Translations under genes and position numbers: made by a program
Notes under the pieces: model-generated
Database searches by the model: none
What the model was told of the DNA's origin: nothing
Seen by the model: only the letters and a program-made list of their open reading frames with translations
In this document: piece after piece, positions 26,677 to 36,096 of the stretch
How positions within the stretch are numbered: position 1 is the stretch's first letter
Layout: every line of letters starts with the position of its first letter
Origin: Rs1 sp029027825
Lineage (GTDB): Bacteria > Pseudomonadota > Gammaproteobacteria > Pseudomonadales > Balneatricaceae
Length of the DNA stretch: 64,000 nt
Reading direction: 5' to 3'
Assembly (NCBI GenBank): GCA_029027825.1
Contig: CP093399.1
Location: forward strand, 3,782,001 to 3,846,000

Positions 26677-27588
26677 TTGTTGCAGTTTACTATAAAGAAT
26701 CAAAAAAATTCTGGACGAGTTTGTCTGCACATTACAGATCAGGGAACTGCGATTGCAGTCAGCAAAATAGTCGGCACTAGCCTGATATTGCAACACTGTG
26801 CCTATTTCAATAGTTTTGATCTATCCGACAACCCCGAATTGATTGCTGATTTCATTCAACAAAATAATTTGGCAAGCGCCAATTGTTCGCTGATTTTATG
26901 CTCCTCTGAGTACCAACTGTTGCTCACTGAAACGCCGGATGTCAAAGCAGACGAAATGTGCCAGGCACTGTGGTGGAAAGTTAAAGACTTAGTCGCCTTT
27001 GAGCTTGAAAACGCACAGATAGATTTTATTGATTTACCAGAGGGCAGTAATAGGCAACAAATCCGCCGGGTATATGCGGTGATTGCCGACAAAGCGAAAG
27101 TACGCGCCAAAATAGCACTGGCCGAAGCACTTGGCTTAAACCCTGTGACAGTTGAGATTCCTGAAACAGCGCTACTGCATTTAATCGCCGATCTGTGCAG
27201 TGACTTAGTCGGCACTTCAATTTTGTACTTAGACCCCGAACAAAGCTTATTACTACTGATGTCCGAAGGGCAAATGTATTTATCTCGCACCCTGCAATAT
27301 AACTATTTAGACAGAATGGAGGCGGTAGTGCTCGACCTGCAGCGCTCCATGGATTATTACGAGAGTCAATTAGGAAAATCGCCCTGCTTAAAAGTATTAG
27401 TTTTACCGCAGCAGGCAGATGACAGTGCGATTATGCAAACGTTGCGCAGTAATATGGGCGCTGAAATAACCAGCGTTGATTTAAACGCGCTAATCACTGC
27501 AGATACCGAGCTTAATATTGAGCTGCAACAACACTGTTTTATCGCGGTCTGCGGCGCATTGCGTAGCAATCAAAAGGCTAAAAAATGA
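26677..27588 (+). CDS. mshI: MSHA biogenesis protein MshI (PilM-like)
   Basis: 303-aa actin-like-fold protein matching MshI/PilM: N-terminal QFTIKNQKNSGRVCLHITDQ, a CQALWWKVKDLVAFELENA segment and a conserved ILYLDPEQSLLLLM. PilM-type proteins form a cytoplasmic ring that links the pilus motor to the PilN/PilO-type inner-membrane proteins. It starts with TTG (26677 or 26680), supported by TTGAGGGA 8 nt upstream and no competing ATG. It is the first gene of the pilus operon here, following a 260-bp gap after tRNA-Phe that holds the promoter. The stop overlaps the next gene by 4 bp (ATGA). Confidence 0.88.
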   Translation: MLQFTIKNQKNSGRVCLHITDQGTAIAVSKIVGTSLILQHCAYFNSFDLSDNPELIADFIQQNNLASANCSLILCSSEYQLLLTETPDVKADEMCQALWWKVKDLVAFELENAQIDFIDLPEGSNRQQIRRVYAVIADKAKVRAKIALAEALGLNPVTVEIPETALLHLIADLCSDLVGTSILYLDPEQSLLLLMSEGQMYLSRTLQYNYLDRMEAVVLDLQRSMDYYESQLGKSPCLKVLVLPQQADDSAIMQTLRSNMGAEITSVDLNALITADTELNIELQQHCFIAVCGALRSNQKAKK

Positions 27589-28184
27589 AACAGACGATTA
27601 ATTTACTACCTAGCAAGCCTAAGAAAGTCCGCAATTGGCTGGCATTTAATAGCTTATTAAGCATCTTGGCTATTACCTTAGTGAGTAGTTTATCTTTATC
27701 TGCTTATTTTTGGTGGCAAGCAAACTCCCTGCATACAAGCTTGCAAGCACAGCAACTAACCAATACCAGCGCGACCGCTGAAATTGCCAATTTAACCACC
27801 CGTCTCGCCCAGCAAGATGCCCCAGCTCAGTTAACTGTGCAAGTAGAGCAACTGACTCAACAAATAGCGGCGATGCAACAAATGTTGGATTTATCCACAG
27901 AATATAGTTTCGTCGAGCAGAGCGGATTTTTGCAGATGTTTGAGAAGCTCCAGTCCAGCATTCCCACCGACTCTCAGCTAGAGAGTTTTAAAGCGACCGC
28001 TGGGCAGCAATTTACCTACATTCGCGGCAGAATCACACACGCCGCCACGGTGCCGAAATTATTGGATAATTTAAGAGTGCAAAATTTATTGCACCGGCAA
28101 AACATCTCCAATCTAAAAATCCAGCGCGCCACTGAGCACTATCGCTTTGAAATATTAACCTCGCATCAGGAGGCCCGCCAATGA
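27585..28184 (+). CDS. PilN-like MSHA protein
   Basis: 199 aa. A short cytoplasmic N-terminus MKQTINLLPSKPK (the NLLP motif used by PilN to contact PilM) is followed by one membrane helix at about residues 22-44, then a coiled coil and a periplasmic ferredoxin-like domain (FLQMFEKLQSSIPTDSQLESF). This is MshI2/PilN. Overlaps of 4 bp with the genes on both sides show a tightly coupled operon. Confidence 0.85.
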   Translation: MKQTINLLPSKPKKVRNWLAFNSLLSILAITLVSSLSLSAYFWWQANSLHTSLQAQQLTNTSATAEIANLTTRLAQQDAPAQLTVQVEQLTQQIAAMQQMLDLSTEYSFVEQSGFLQMFEKLQSSIPTDSQLESFKATAGQQFTYIRGRITHAATVPKLLDNLRVQNLLHRQNISNLKIQRATEHYRFEILTSHQEARQ

Positions 28185-28813
28185 ATTTGTCAGCCTATTC
28201 TGAACCATACCAGCTGCTGAGCAATCGTGAAAAAATTCTGATTTTACTCTCGTCGATGGGATTGATCATTGCGCTGTCCTTTCTGCTAGTAATCGAACCC
28301 CAATTTAAAGCGGCCCATAAAACACAACTAGCACTCGAGCAAAGCCGCAGCCAAAATACCAGCTATCAACAGCAAAAGGCAGTGCTAGCAGAAAATCTTA
28401 ATCGAGACCCAAAAGTCACCCTCAATTTACAGATAACTGCTCTGCAAGCACAAAAAAATCAACTATCTAGCGCCCTAAATGAACAGCGTTTAAGCGTTAT
28501 TTCCGCCGCTGATTTCAGCCATTTCATGGCGATAATGTTAACCACTAACCCCGCCCTACAAATAACTGATGTACACGTAGAGGCCATCGCCTACGCGGGT
28601 GAAGAGCTAGATGCAGATACCGACAGCAGCGCGGTGCTCAAACACAATATTCGCCTCAGTTTACAAGCTAGCGACACCGAGATTAAAGCTTACCTGAAAT
28701 TTTTAGAGAGTCAGCCAATAGCGCTCTCCTGGGATAGCATTGAATATAATAGGACCGGCAAAGAGCAAACCCATCTGCTCATTAGCTTTCATTTATTTGC
28801 CGCTAAAGAATAA
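28181..28813 (+). CDS. mshJ: MshJ-like (PilO/GspM-type) protein
   Basis: 210 aa. One membrane helix at about residues 20-40 (ILILLSSMGLIIALSFLLVI), a coiled coil, and a periplasmic domain. It is placed after the PilN-like gene as MshJ is in MSHA loci. It aligns with the PilN-like protein to carry signals across the inner membrane in type IV pilus systems. The usual next genes mshK, mshL, mshM and mshN are absent; mshE follows after 143 bp. Confidence 0.78.
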   Translation: MNLSAYSEPYQLLSNREKILILLSSMGLIIALSFLLVIEPQFKAAHKTQLALEQSRSQNTSYQQQKAVLAENLNRDPKVTLNLQITALQAQKNQLSSALNEQRLSVISAADFSHFMAIMLTTNPALQITDVHVEAIAYAGEELDADTDSSAVLKHNIRLSLQASDTEIKAYLKFLESQPIALSWDSIEYNRTGKEQTHLLISFHLFAAKE

Positions 28814-28822
28814 CAATAGACT

Positions 28823-28912
28823 GTCAGCTGAATCAGTGACTTCCATGCGGTGCTTAGCATAAGCGATTGATGCTACGAAACATTCCGCTCCTAAGCCTCT
28901 GATTCAGTTGTA
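28823..28912. other. Inverted repeats in the mshJ-mshE gap
   Basis: CTGAATCAG ... CTGATTCAG, perfect 9-bp arms about 70 bp apart, with an inner GCTTAG ... CTAAGC pair. It could fold into a long hairpin between mshJ and mshE. It marks the exact place where other MSHA loci carry mshK-mshN, and may be a scar, attenuator or promoter element. Confidence 0.35.
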
Positions 28913-28956
28913 AATTAACAATCTTTGATCGATAGATATAAAGAAGAGGACGCTCC

Positions 28957-30678
28957 ATGGCTGCACCGAAAATGAAAGTACGAATCGGTGATTTATTAGT
29001 ACAAAACGGCGTGATAACCGAACAGCAGTTAATGGCTGCACTCGCTCGGCAAAAGCAAACTCGGCAAAAGCTGGGAAAAGCGCTGGTGGTACTTGGTTAT
29101 GTCGAAGAAGAGCAGTTTCTCAACTTTTTAGCTCAACAGTTAAAAATTCCGATGGTCGATATTTCACGCTACAACTTTAACCACAACGACGTGCTAAAGC
29201 TCACGGAAACACATGCTCGGCGCTTTCGTTGCGTAGTACTGAAAGAAGAGGCCGAATTTTTCTTAATCGGCATGACCGACCCGCTAGACATTTCCGCTTA
29301 CGATGAAATTCAACGACTGCTGCCTAAGCCTATCGAACTAGCTGTGATCCCAGATAGCCAATTATTGGGGGTGTTAGATCAAATCTACCGTCGCACTAGT
29401 GAAATTGACGATTGGGCCGATCAGTTAAGTGACGAAATTGTTGAGGACACTTTTGATTCGGTAAAGCTCTCAGAGACTGATGATGCTGATATCCCAGTGG
29501 TTCGACTGCTAAAAAGTATTTTTGAGGACGCAGTCACCGTCGGCGCCTCAGATATACATATTGAACCCGATGAAAATGTGTTGCGTATTCGCCAGCGGGT
29601 AGACGGCCTATTACAAGAACATGTGATGAAAGATGCGCGGATCGCACCCGCGCTTATTTTACGTTTAAAACTAATGGCGGAACTTAATATTTCAGAAAAG
29701 CGCTTGCCGCAAGATGGCCGCTTTAATATTACCGTTAAAGGCCACAACATCGACGTGCGGATGTCGACAATGCCGATCCAGCACGGCGAGTCAGTAGTAA
29801 TGCGCTTACTGGACCAGACCAATGGCTTAATTGAGCTCGATAGCATCGGCTTGCCAGACAAAATGCGTCGGCGACTCAACAAATTAATCAAAGAGCCGCA
29901 CGGTTTACTCTTAGTCACAGGCCCGACCGGCAGCGGCAAGACCACCACTTTATATGGCGCCTTAAACGCCTTGAATGTAGCGGAAAAGAAAATCCTCACA
30001 GTTGAGGACCCGGTGGAATACTGCCTACCGAGAATTAACCAAATTCAAGTGCACCCAAAAATCGGCCTGACCTTCGCCACCGTCTTAAGATCTTGCTTGC
30101 GCCAAGATCCAGATATTTTACTCGTCGGTGAAATACGCGATCAAGAGACCGCTGAAATAGCGCTGCGCGCCTCTATTACCGGACATTTCGTACTCTCCAG
30201 CTTGCATACCAATGATGCCATTTCAAGTGCGATGCGCCTTATCGACATTGGCATTGAAGGCTATTTAGTCGCGACGGCTCTCAGAGCTATATTAGCCCAG
30301 CGCTTGGTTCGTAAGATCTGTATACACTGCAAATGCGACTATCAGCCGACGGCAGCAGAGCGGGCTTGGCTCCAAGTAAAATGCCAAGACACCGACCTTT
30401 CGATAGACCAACTGCGACATGGCACTGGCTGTACCAGCTGTAACAACACCGGCTATGCGGGCCGAATTGGTATTTTCGAGTTGCTAGAAATGGATGACGA
30501 GATGGCAGATGCACTACGGGCCAACGACAGCGGCACTTTCGCCAAAGCGGCTAGAAAAAGCGCCACGTATCAGCCACTAGTAATCAGTGCCTTAGAAAAA
30601 GCGGCACAGGGCATCACCAGCTTAGAAGAAGTGTTCAGAATTACCGAACAGTTAGAAGAGCTAGGGGAGCACGCTTAA
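28957..30678 (+). CDS. mshE: MSHA pilus extension ATPase MshE with MshEN c-di-GMP domain
   Basis: 573-aa GspE/PilB-type ATPase. Residues 4-65 form an MshEN domain with two RLG-x-L...Q motifs, IGDLLVQNGVITEQQLMAAL and KLGKALVVLGYVEEEQF, the kind that binds cyclic di-GMP in Vibrio MshE. Walker A GPTGSGKTTTL is at about residue 323. The Asp box DPVEY, Walker B with LRQDPDILLVGEIRD and the His box GHFVLSSLHTNDA are all present. The tetracysteine zinc site (CIHCKC ... GCTSC) is at about 451-490. It assembles pilin into the pilus at the inner membrane. TAA is directly followed by the ATG of mshG. Confidence 0.95.
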   Translation: MAAPKMKVRIGDLLVQNGVITEQQLMAALARQKQTRQKLGKALVVLGYVEEEQFLNFLAQQLKIPMVDISRYNFNHNDVLKLTETHARRFRCVVLKEEAEFFLIGMTDPLDISAYDEIQRLLPKPIELAVIPDSQLLGVLDQIYRRTSEIDDWADQLSDEIVEDTFDSVKLSETDDADIPVVRLLKSIFEDAVTVGASDIHIEPDENVLRIRQRVDGLLQEHVMKDARIAPALILRLKLMAELNISEKRLPQDGRFNITVKGHNIDVRMSTMPIQHGESVVMRLLDQTNGLIELDSIGLPDKMRRRLNKLIKEPHGLLLVTGPTGSGKTTTLYGALNALNVAEKKILTVEDPVEYCLPRINQIQVHPKIGLTFATVLRSCLRQDPDILLVGEIRDQETAEIALRASITGHFVLSSLHTNDAISSAMRLIDIGIEGYLVATALRAILAQRLVRKICIHCKCDYQPTAAERAWLQVKCQDTDLSIDQLRHGTGCTSCNNTGYAGRIGIFELLEMDDEMADALRANDSGTFAKAARKSATYQPLVISALEKAAQGITSLEEVFRITEQLEELGEHA

Positions 30679-31914
30679 ATGCCCATTTATACATACTCAG
30701 GACGCCATGTCGACGGATCTGAGGCGACCGGCAAAATTGATGCTACGGGACGATCTGAAGTCGTCATTCAGCTAGAGCGTCAATCGATTACTCCGGTGAG
30801 TATTAATCCGCTAAAAGATGCCAAAGGCGCCAGTGAACAGTCGGCAGAGAGCATTCTAAAATTATCGCTCTTCGAAACCGTGACCTTAGATGAAGTAATC
30901 ATGCTCTCGCGACAGCTAGCCAGCTTGACCCGGGCGGGGGTGCCGATTGTCGGAGCGTTAAGAGGCCTGGCAGACACCGTAAAAAACGCCTTAGTCACGA
31001 CCAGGTTATCAGGTGTGGCCGACAATTTAGAAAAAGGCCAAGAGCTGTCTGTCGCGGTGGCTAAATATCCGAAATTATTTTCTGACTTATACGTCAGCAT
31101 GATCCGCATTGGTGAAAACACCGGCAGACTTGACGATGCTTTTTCGCAGATGTCCAGTTACTTAACTTTAGAGCGACAGACGATTCGCAATTTAAAGCAA
31201 GCCACTCGCTATCCAATGTTTGTATTCTCTGCGATCGGCATCTTCATCACTATCATCAATATTTTCGTGATCCCCAGCTTTAAAGACGTATTCGATAGCA
31301 TTGGCGGCCAACTCCCCTGGCAGACCATACTGCTGATCAAGCTCTCCGATTTCAGCTTGGCATACTGGCCCCACGTACTCGGCTTAATGGCAATTTTTGG
31401 CTATGTTTTTTTCAAATGGAAAAAAAGTTCAGCGGGAAAATTGGCTTGGGATCAGTTCAAATTTAAAATCCCCTTAATCGGCGAGATTTTTTACTTTGCT
31501 GTACTAGCCCGCTTCGCCAGAACCTTTAGCGTCGTTTTAGGGGCAGGTATGCCAATCGAGCAGGGCTTGGCGGTCGTCGCTAAAGCCGTAGACAACGATT
31601 ATGTCGGCAGTAAAGTTGATGAAATGCGGATCGGCATAGAGCGAGGCGAAGGCTTTACCAGTGCCGCCAAGCGCACCGCGATGTTTAGCCCTCTAATCAT
31701 GCAAATGTTAGCGGTGGGTGAAGAAACCGGCAGAGTGGATGAAATGCTTGGCGAAGTTGCCGATTTCTACGAGGAGGAAGTCGCCTACAAATTACTTCGA
31801 CTTTCCAGTGCAATTGAACCAATCCTAATCGTTATTATTGGCGCTTTGGTGCTAGTATTAGCACTTGGCGTTTTTCTCCCTCTCTGGGAGCTCAGTGCCG
31901 CCGTTAACCGATAG
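30679..31914 (+). CDS. mshG: MSHA platform protein MshG (PilC/GspF family)
   Basis: 411-aa inner-membrane platform protein. It has two GspF repeats of about 120 residues, each with the LARQLASLTRAGVP / LARFARTFSVVLGAGMP pattern, and three membrane helices (about 180-200, 215-240 and a C-terminal VIIGALVLVLALGVFLPLW). It turns the ATPase motion of MshE into pilin addition. It begins at the base after the mshE stop codon. Confidence 0.95.
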   Translation: MPIYTYSGRHVDGSEATGKIDATGRSEVVIQLERQSITPVSINPLKDAKGASEQSAESILKLSLFETVTLDEVIMLSRQLASLTRAGVPIVGALRGLADTVKNALVTTRLSGVADNLEKGQELSVAVAKYPKLFSDLYVSMIRIGENTGRLDDAFSQMSSYLTLERQTIRNLKQATRYPMFVFSAIGIFITIINIFVIPSFKDVFDSIGGQLPWQTILLIKLSDFSLAYWPHVLGLMAIFGYVFFKWKKSSAGKLAWDQFKFKIPLIGEIFYFAVLARFARTFSVVLGAGMPIEQGLAVVAKAVDNDYVGSKVDEMRIGIERGEGFTSAAKRTAMFSPLIMQMLAVGEETGRVDEMLGEVADFYEEEVAYKLLRLSSAIEPILIVIIGALVLVLALGVFLPLWELSAAVNR

Positions 31915-32086
31915 CGATATTATCGGCAGCAGCCACTGAATCGATTTTTTAGACTATGCTGTAACTGAGAGTCAGCATCAACCTTTGCGCAAACCAGCGA
32001 GGGGCAGTGAACGAGAATAAGCGACCACCAGTTTTGAAAAGTAAAACATCATACAGATAGCTTTGAGCAGAATAGGGAATAAGACA

Positions 32087-32569
32087 ATGAGACAGCAACA
32101 ATCTGGCTTTACAATTATCGAATTAATCGTGGTTATTGCCCTGTTAGGCATCTTGTCGGCAGTGGCACTACCGCGTTTTATCGACATTTCTACCGACGCC
32201 CACAAAGCGACTGTACAGGGAACCGCCGGTGGCTTAGCCTCAGGTATCGCACTGGCGAAAGCCCAAGCTATCGCACAAAATATCACCTCGGGGAAAGCCA
32301 TGTCATTTGATGGCTCACCACTGTATATGAATAGCTATAAACTTCCGGTGTCGGGATCTAGCGCTAAACCTTCTGCAGCGGGCTGTGTTGAAGTGTGGAA
32401 CTCCGTGCTACAGGCGAACGCTCCATCAGTTTCAACCTCAGAAGGTGCTGCTTTTAAAGTTGTCTACCAAAAACCCATTTGTGAGTTCAAGTACAACAAA
32501 GGTGACAGCGACAGTATAAAAATTGCATACTCGCAGAAAACTGGTTTTGTCATCCCGACCTTAAAATAG
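32087..32569 (+). CDS. Type IV prepilin, MshA/MshB-like
   Basis: 160-aa prepilin with the PilD cleavage motif QQQSG|FTIIELIVVIALLG near the N-terminus (Glu+5 present), a hydrophobic assembly helix, and two C-terminal cysteines (GCVEVWNSVLQ ... KPICEFKY) forming the D-loop. It is the first pilin gene after mshG and probably encodes the main pilin or the MshB minor pilin. A TTG at 32063 would extend it by eight residues, but GGGAA before ATG 32087 and the short leader favour 32087. Gene order alone supports the subunit choice. Confidence 0.88.
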   Translation: MRQQQSGFTIIELIVVIALLGILSAVALPRFIDISTDAHKATVQGTAGGLASGIALAKAQAIAQNITSGKAMSFDGSPLYMNSYKLPVSGSSAKPSAAGCVEVWNSVLQANAPSVSTSEGAAFKVVYQKPICEFKYNKGDSDSIKIAYSQKTGFVIPTLK

Positions 32570-32587
32570 CAACTGTTTAACGAGCCA

Positions 32588-33103
32588 ATGAACAGACCAG
32601 CCGATATTTTTAAACGCTATCCTTTAACTCGGGATTTAGGACAGCGTGGCTTTACCTTAGTCGAACTAATCACTGTGATGCTATTAATCGGGATATTGTC
32701 TGCGGTCGCCATCTCTCGATTTGCCGATACCAATCTGTATCGGCAGGCATTGTTTACACAGCAACTGCAAGCCTACTTAAGGCTCACCCAGCAGCTGGCG
32801 ATGGCTCGACAAAGTGGCTATGCTAGCAGCGCTGAAGCGGCTAAGTTTTCCCTGCAACAAACTGCAGCACAGCAGTGGCAAGTCACCATCAGCAGTGATG
32901 GCAGCAGCCAAAGCCACCTGCTGAAAGCTGACTCCCAACTATTTATTGACCAGCAAGCATTAACCTTAGGCACCGACTTGCAGCTGATATTTTCCAGCAA
33001 CGGCGATCTGATTGCCAAGAACTTGCCTAAAAATAGCCAAATCACCCACAGCATTGCTCTACAGATAGGCTCACACTCTATTTGTATAGCACAGACAGGA
33101 TAA
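32588..33103 (+). CDS. mshC: Minor prepilin, MshC-like
   Basis: 171-aa prepilin with leader ending RDLGQRG|FTLVELITVMLLIG, GspH/MshC-type. The globular part is Gln- and Ser-rich and ends in GSHSICIAQTG. It is second in the pilin set, as mshC is. Minor pilins start fibre assembly. Four bp separate it from the next gene. Confidence 0.8.
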   Translation: MNRPADIFKRYPLTRDLGQRGFTLVELITVMLLIGILSAVAISRFADTNLYRQALFTQQLQAYLRLTQQLAMARQSGYASSAEAAKFSLQQTAAQQWQVTISSDGSSQSHLLKADSQLFIDQQALTLGTDLQLIFSSNGDLIAKNLPKNSQITHSIALQIGSHSICIAQTG

Positions 33104-33107
33104 AGTT

Positions 33108-33509
33108 ATGAAGGCCACTGTATCAGAATATGGCTACACCCACATCGAAGCTGTTATCACCATCATGATCATCGCCATTGCGATGACCGGACTGATCGCC
33201 GTTTGGTCAAACGCCGCCAGTCGCAGGGCCGACCCTTACCTCCAAGCTAAAACAACAAGTATGGGAGCAATCTACCTGGCACAAATTCAGCGCCAAACTT
33301 TTACCGAGATACAGAGCCGTCAGCAAAGTGCCCCACAATTAGCAAGTACCGCGATACGCGGCTATGCTGATTTTACAATTGAGATCAAGGTCACCCTCGC
33401 TGGAAGTGATTTTGCACTAGCCGAGCCAGCTTTAAAGAAAATCAGCATTCAGATCACCCCGCCTCAAGGGTATCCGCAACAGTTTGTCACCTATAAAGGA
33501 CGCTTATAG
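33108..33509 (+). CDS. mshD: Minor prepilin, MshD-like
   Basis: 133-aa prepilin-like protein. The cleavage site is unusual: GYTHIEAVITIMIIAIAMTG, with Tyr rather than Phe at +1 but Glu kept at +5. This matches MshD in place and pattern. The stop overlaps the next start by one base (TAGTG). Confidence 0.75.
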   Translation: MKATVSEYGYTHIEAVITIMIIAIAMTGLIAVWSNAASRRADPYLQAKTTSMGAIYLAQIQRQTFTEIQSRQQSAPQLASTAIRGYADFTIEIKVTLAGSDFALAEPALKKISIQITPPQGYPQQFVTYKGRL

Positions 33510-34357
33510 TGACTGTTGTTAAGCACCAAATTCAACCGCTTAAAAAGTCACTGCAGCAAGGCTTTAGCTTGGTGGAGCTGATCATCGTCATCGTCATAAC
33601 CAGTATTATTGCCGTGGCCAGCACTGGCTTTATCGTCAATACCGCAAAAGGCCTGAACGATATCAGCCGCCGTGCCGCCCTGGCGAATAACTTACGCACA
33701 AGCCTCAGCAAAATAACCATGCAGCTCAAAAACAGCCTGGCCGGTTCTGCCAGAGTATCCACAGGCAAAGGCTACCAATGTTTAGAAATGCTGCCGATCC
33801 GAGCCCGCTCGTTCTATCTACACGCCCCACTGCACAGCAAAAGCACTGATCTGCAAGCGGTATCATTAGACAAAAAAGTACTAGGGATGCGCGCAGTACT
33901 TAACACTGCTACCAATCAGCAAATTTACCGCGAGTTAACTAACCCAGCGAGCCAAACGGTCTCCACCACCATCAGCCGACAATCTACACCGCAAAAAAAT
34001 GCGATCACCGATTTGACCTTTAGCCAGGCTATGCAGTTTAAACAAGCTTCCAAGCAACAAAAAATTTACTATATCGACACGCCCGTCAGCTACTGCATTG
34101 AAAAAACCAATTTGTTTAGATATACAAATTATCGAGTCAGCAGCCAGCAGCCAGTACCCCACTCTACCGGCAGCCAACAGCCCAAACTTCCCAAACTGGA
34201 ACCGAAAAGAGTATTACTAGCGCAAGGTATCCGCGCTTTATCGACCTTTAGCACGAATAGCATCGAGGGAAAAAACATCATCAAAATAGTACTCAGTGCT
34301 GGCGATGAGTTGGAAAACCTCAGCTTGCATCACCTAATATGGCTAGCCGATGAATAA
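33509..34357 (+). CDS. mshO: Minor prepilin, MshO-like
   Basis: 282-aa prepilin with LQQG|FSLVELIIVIVITSII and a large globular domain, the size class of MshO/PilW-type pilins. It contains ECIE-type Cys residues (YQCLEML; SYCIEKTN). GTG start. It overlaps MshD by 1 bp and the next gene by 8 bp. Confidence 0.8.
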   Translation: MTVVKHQIQPLKKSLQQGFSLVELIIVIVITSIIAVASTGFIVNTAKGLNDISRRAALANNLRTSLSKITMQLKNSLAGSARVSTGKGYQCLEMLPIRARSFYLHAPLHSKSTDLQAVSLDKKVLGMRAVLNTATNQQIYRELTNPASQTVSTTISRQSTPQKNAITDLTFSQAMQFKQASKQQKIYYIDTPVSYCIEKTNLFRYTNYRVSSQQPVPHSTGSQQPKLPKLEPKRVLLAQGIRALSTFSTNSIEGKNIIKIVLSAGDELENLSLHHLIWLADE

Positions 34358-34784
34358 ATACCAGACAGCCGCTAATCAGCCCCGCCGAGCAGCGCAATTA
34401 AAGGCGCATCAGCAACGGGGCTTAGGCTTAGTCTCTGCGATTTTTGTTATTACGGTATTGGCGTTGATGGCGGCCGCAATGGCGGCGATTGTAGCGAACT
34501 CCGCCAAGACCCACAGCCACGAGATACTCTCGATTCGCGCGCAAAGTGCCGCGCAGTCCGGTATTGAAATACAACTGGCGAAAATAGCTAGCAGCAGTAA
34601 CTGCCAAGGGACACAAACCAAGTACAACTTTAATACTCAAGGACTGTACGAGTGTTCAGCCACGCTAAGCTGCAGTAGCGTGGCGATACAAGGCCAGCAT
34701 TTTATTAGCTTAAAGAGTATCGGAAGTTGTGGAAGCGGCCAAGAGAAGGCCGTGAGATTTGTAGAAAAGCGAGTTTTGCAATAA
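34350..34784 (+). CDS. mshP: MshP-like pilus protein
   Basis: 144 aa. One N-terminal membrane helix (LGLVSAIFVITVLALMAAAM) sits behind a basic leader with RGLG, like PilX/MshP proteins, and four cysteines lie in the C-terminal half. It is the last gene of the operon; mshQ is not present. No strong terminator is seen in the 134 bp that follow. Confidence 0.72.
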   Translation: MNKYQTAANQPRRAAQLKAHQQRGLGLVSAIFVITVLALMAAAMAAIVANSAKTHSHEILSIRAQSAAQSGIEIQLAKIASSSNCQGTQTKYNFNTQGLYECSATLSCSSVAIQGQHFISLKSIGSCGSGQEKAVRFVEKRVLQ

Positions 34785-34918
34785 ATCCAGTGCCGCAGAT
34801 CAACCTTTAGGCATCAAGTGCGGTCTTCAGTAATTTATCTAAGATACCTCAGAACAAGTCACACATACCCCTGGCGACAGGGAAGCATGCGGAACTTGTG
34901 CAGAAATCATCTAAATAA

Positions 34919-35560
34919 CTAAATTCCGTACTGCTCACGGTATTTAGCAATCGCGGCCAGCTGCGTCGCATAACCGCCAATTTCCTCCAAGTACTGCACG
35001 ATATCTGCCAAATCGATAATACTGATCACCGGCATATTATAGTCTCGCTCGACTTCTTGAATCGCCGAGAGCTCGGCCGTGCCCCGCTCCATTCGATTCA
35101 CCGCAATAATGGTTGCCGCCGGGGTGGCTCCCGCCTGATTGATAATTTGCATCACTTCTCGAATCGCAGTCCCCGCGGTGATCACATCATCGACAATCAC
35201 CACCCGCCCCTCTAAAGCGGAACCTACTAGAGACCCACCTTCTCCGTGGCTTTTAGCCTCTTTGCGATTGAATACATAAGGCACATCTTGGTCGTACTCA
35301 TTGGCCAGTGAAATAGCAGTTGCCACCGCCAGCGGGATACCTTTGTAGGCAGGCCCAAATAAAATATCGTAAGCGACCCCTGAATTATTTAATGCAGCGG
35401 CGTAGAAGCGCCCTAATTTAGCCAGAGCCAAACCAGTTTTAAACAATCCTGAATTGAAAAAATACGGGCTGACCCTACCGGATTTAAGTTCGAATTCACC
35501 AAAGCACAGTACTTTTTGTTGGATGGCAAATTTAATAAAATCTCTTTGATATTGTTGCAT
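34919..35560 (-). CDS. pyrE: Orotate phosphoribosyltransferase
   Basis: 213 aa, the same length as E. coli PyrE. It makes orotidine 5'-phosphate from orotate and PRPP in pyrimidine synthesis. The PRPP-binding motif VVIVDDVITAGTAIRE and the GPAYKGIPLA segment are intact. An upstream ATG at 35596 would add 12 residues (MASDYQLGTLTS), but the protein aligns from MQQYQRDF, so I chose ATG 35560. The crc-like gene is divergent from it, as in Pseudomonas, where crc and pyrE are neighbours. Confidence 0.96.
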   Translation of the reverse strand: MQQYQRDFIKFAIQQKVLCFGEFELKSGRVSPYFFNSGLFKTGLALAKLGRFYAAALNNSGVAYDILFGPAYKGIPLAVATAISLANEYDQDVPYVFNRKEAKSHGEGGSLVGSALEGRVVIVDDVITAGTAIREVMQIINQAGATPAATIIAVNRMERGTAELSAIQEVERDYNMPVISIIDLADIVQYLEEIGGYATQLAAIAKYREQYGI

Positions 35561-36096
35561 ACTGGTCAATGTCCCTAGTTGGTAATCAGATGCCACATTC
35601 TACACTAGCTAATCGAACTGCTGAACAAAAAACTACCCAGAGACCTCAACCCAAGGTCACCAGCGAAGGTAATACCAAGCAAAAACCGACAAGATAGCAG
35701 ACTTAGCATGCCCATTTTTATAGTTATTACTGGTGTAGATGAACATTTTTAGCCGATTTTAAACCCCGAATTACCGAGCACAGTTATTATGCTGAGGTCT
35801 TCCACTGATAAAATCGGCCATGCATTGTATTGATATGTTGAACAAAGCTGAGGGGGTGTAATAGAGCTAAAAGTTAACAAGTTGCTTATCAATAAGCACT
35901 GAAATACTCTAAACGGACACAATCAGCATTAAAAACGCTAACAAACCAACTAATTCACCCAGAAAATTTCAATTTATAACCTTAGCCTATACAATTGAAC
36001 ATATTTTTAAGATCTGTACTTGTCAATGCTAGAATAAGGGGTACGATTAGCCTCCTTTTTTCATCGACACTCAAATCAAAGCACTGGAAACCACAT
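35561..36096. other. pyrE-crc divergent intergenic region
   Basis: 536 bp without a gene. It contains repeat copy C (35640-35802). The rest is AT-rich promoter sequence. No classic pyrE attenuator leader is apparent on the minus strand. Confidence 0.45.
35640..35802. repeat. Intergenic repeat, copy C (long)
   Basis: Ends are GAGACCTCA (35640-35648) and TGAGGTCTTC (35793-35802). It shares AGCGAAGGTAATACCAAGC and AAAAACC with copy A, and CACAGTTATTATG aligns with the right part of copy A. About 75 bp of extra sequence sits in the middle. Confidence 0.55.
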
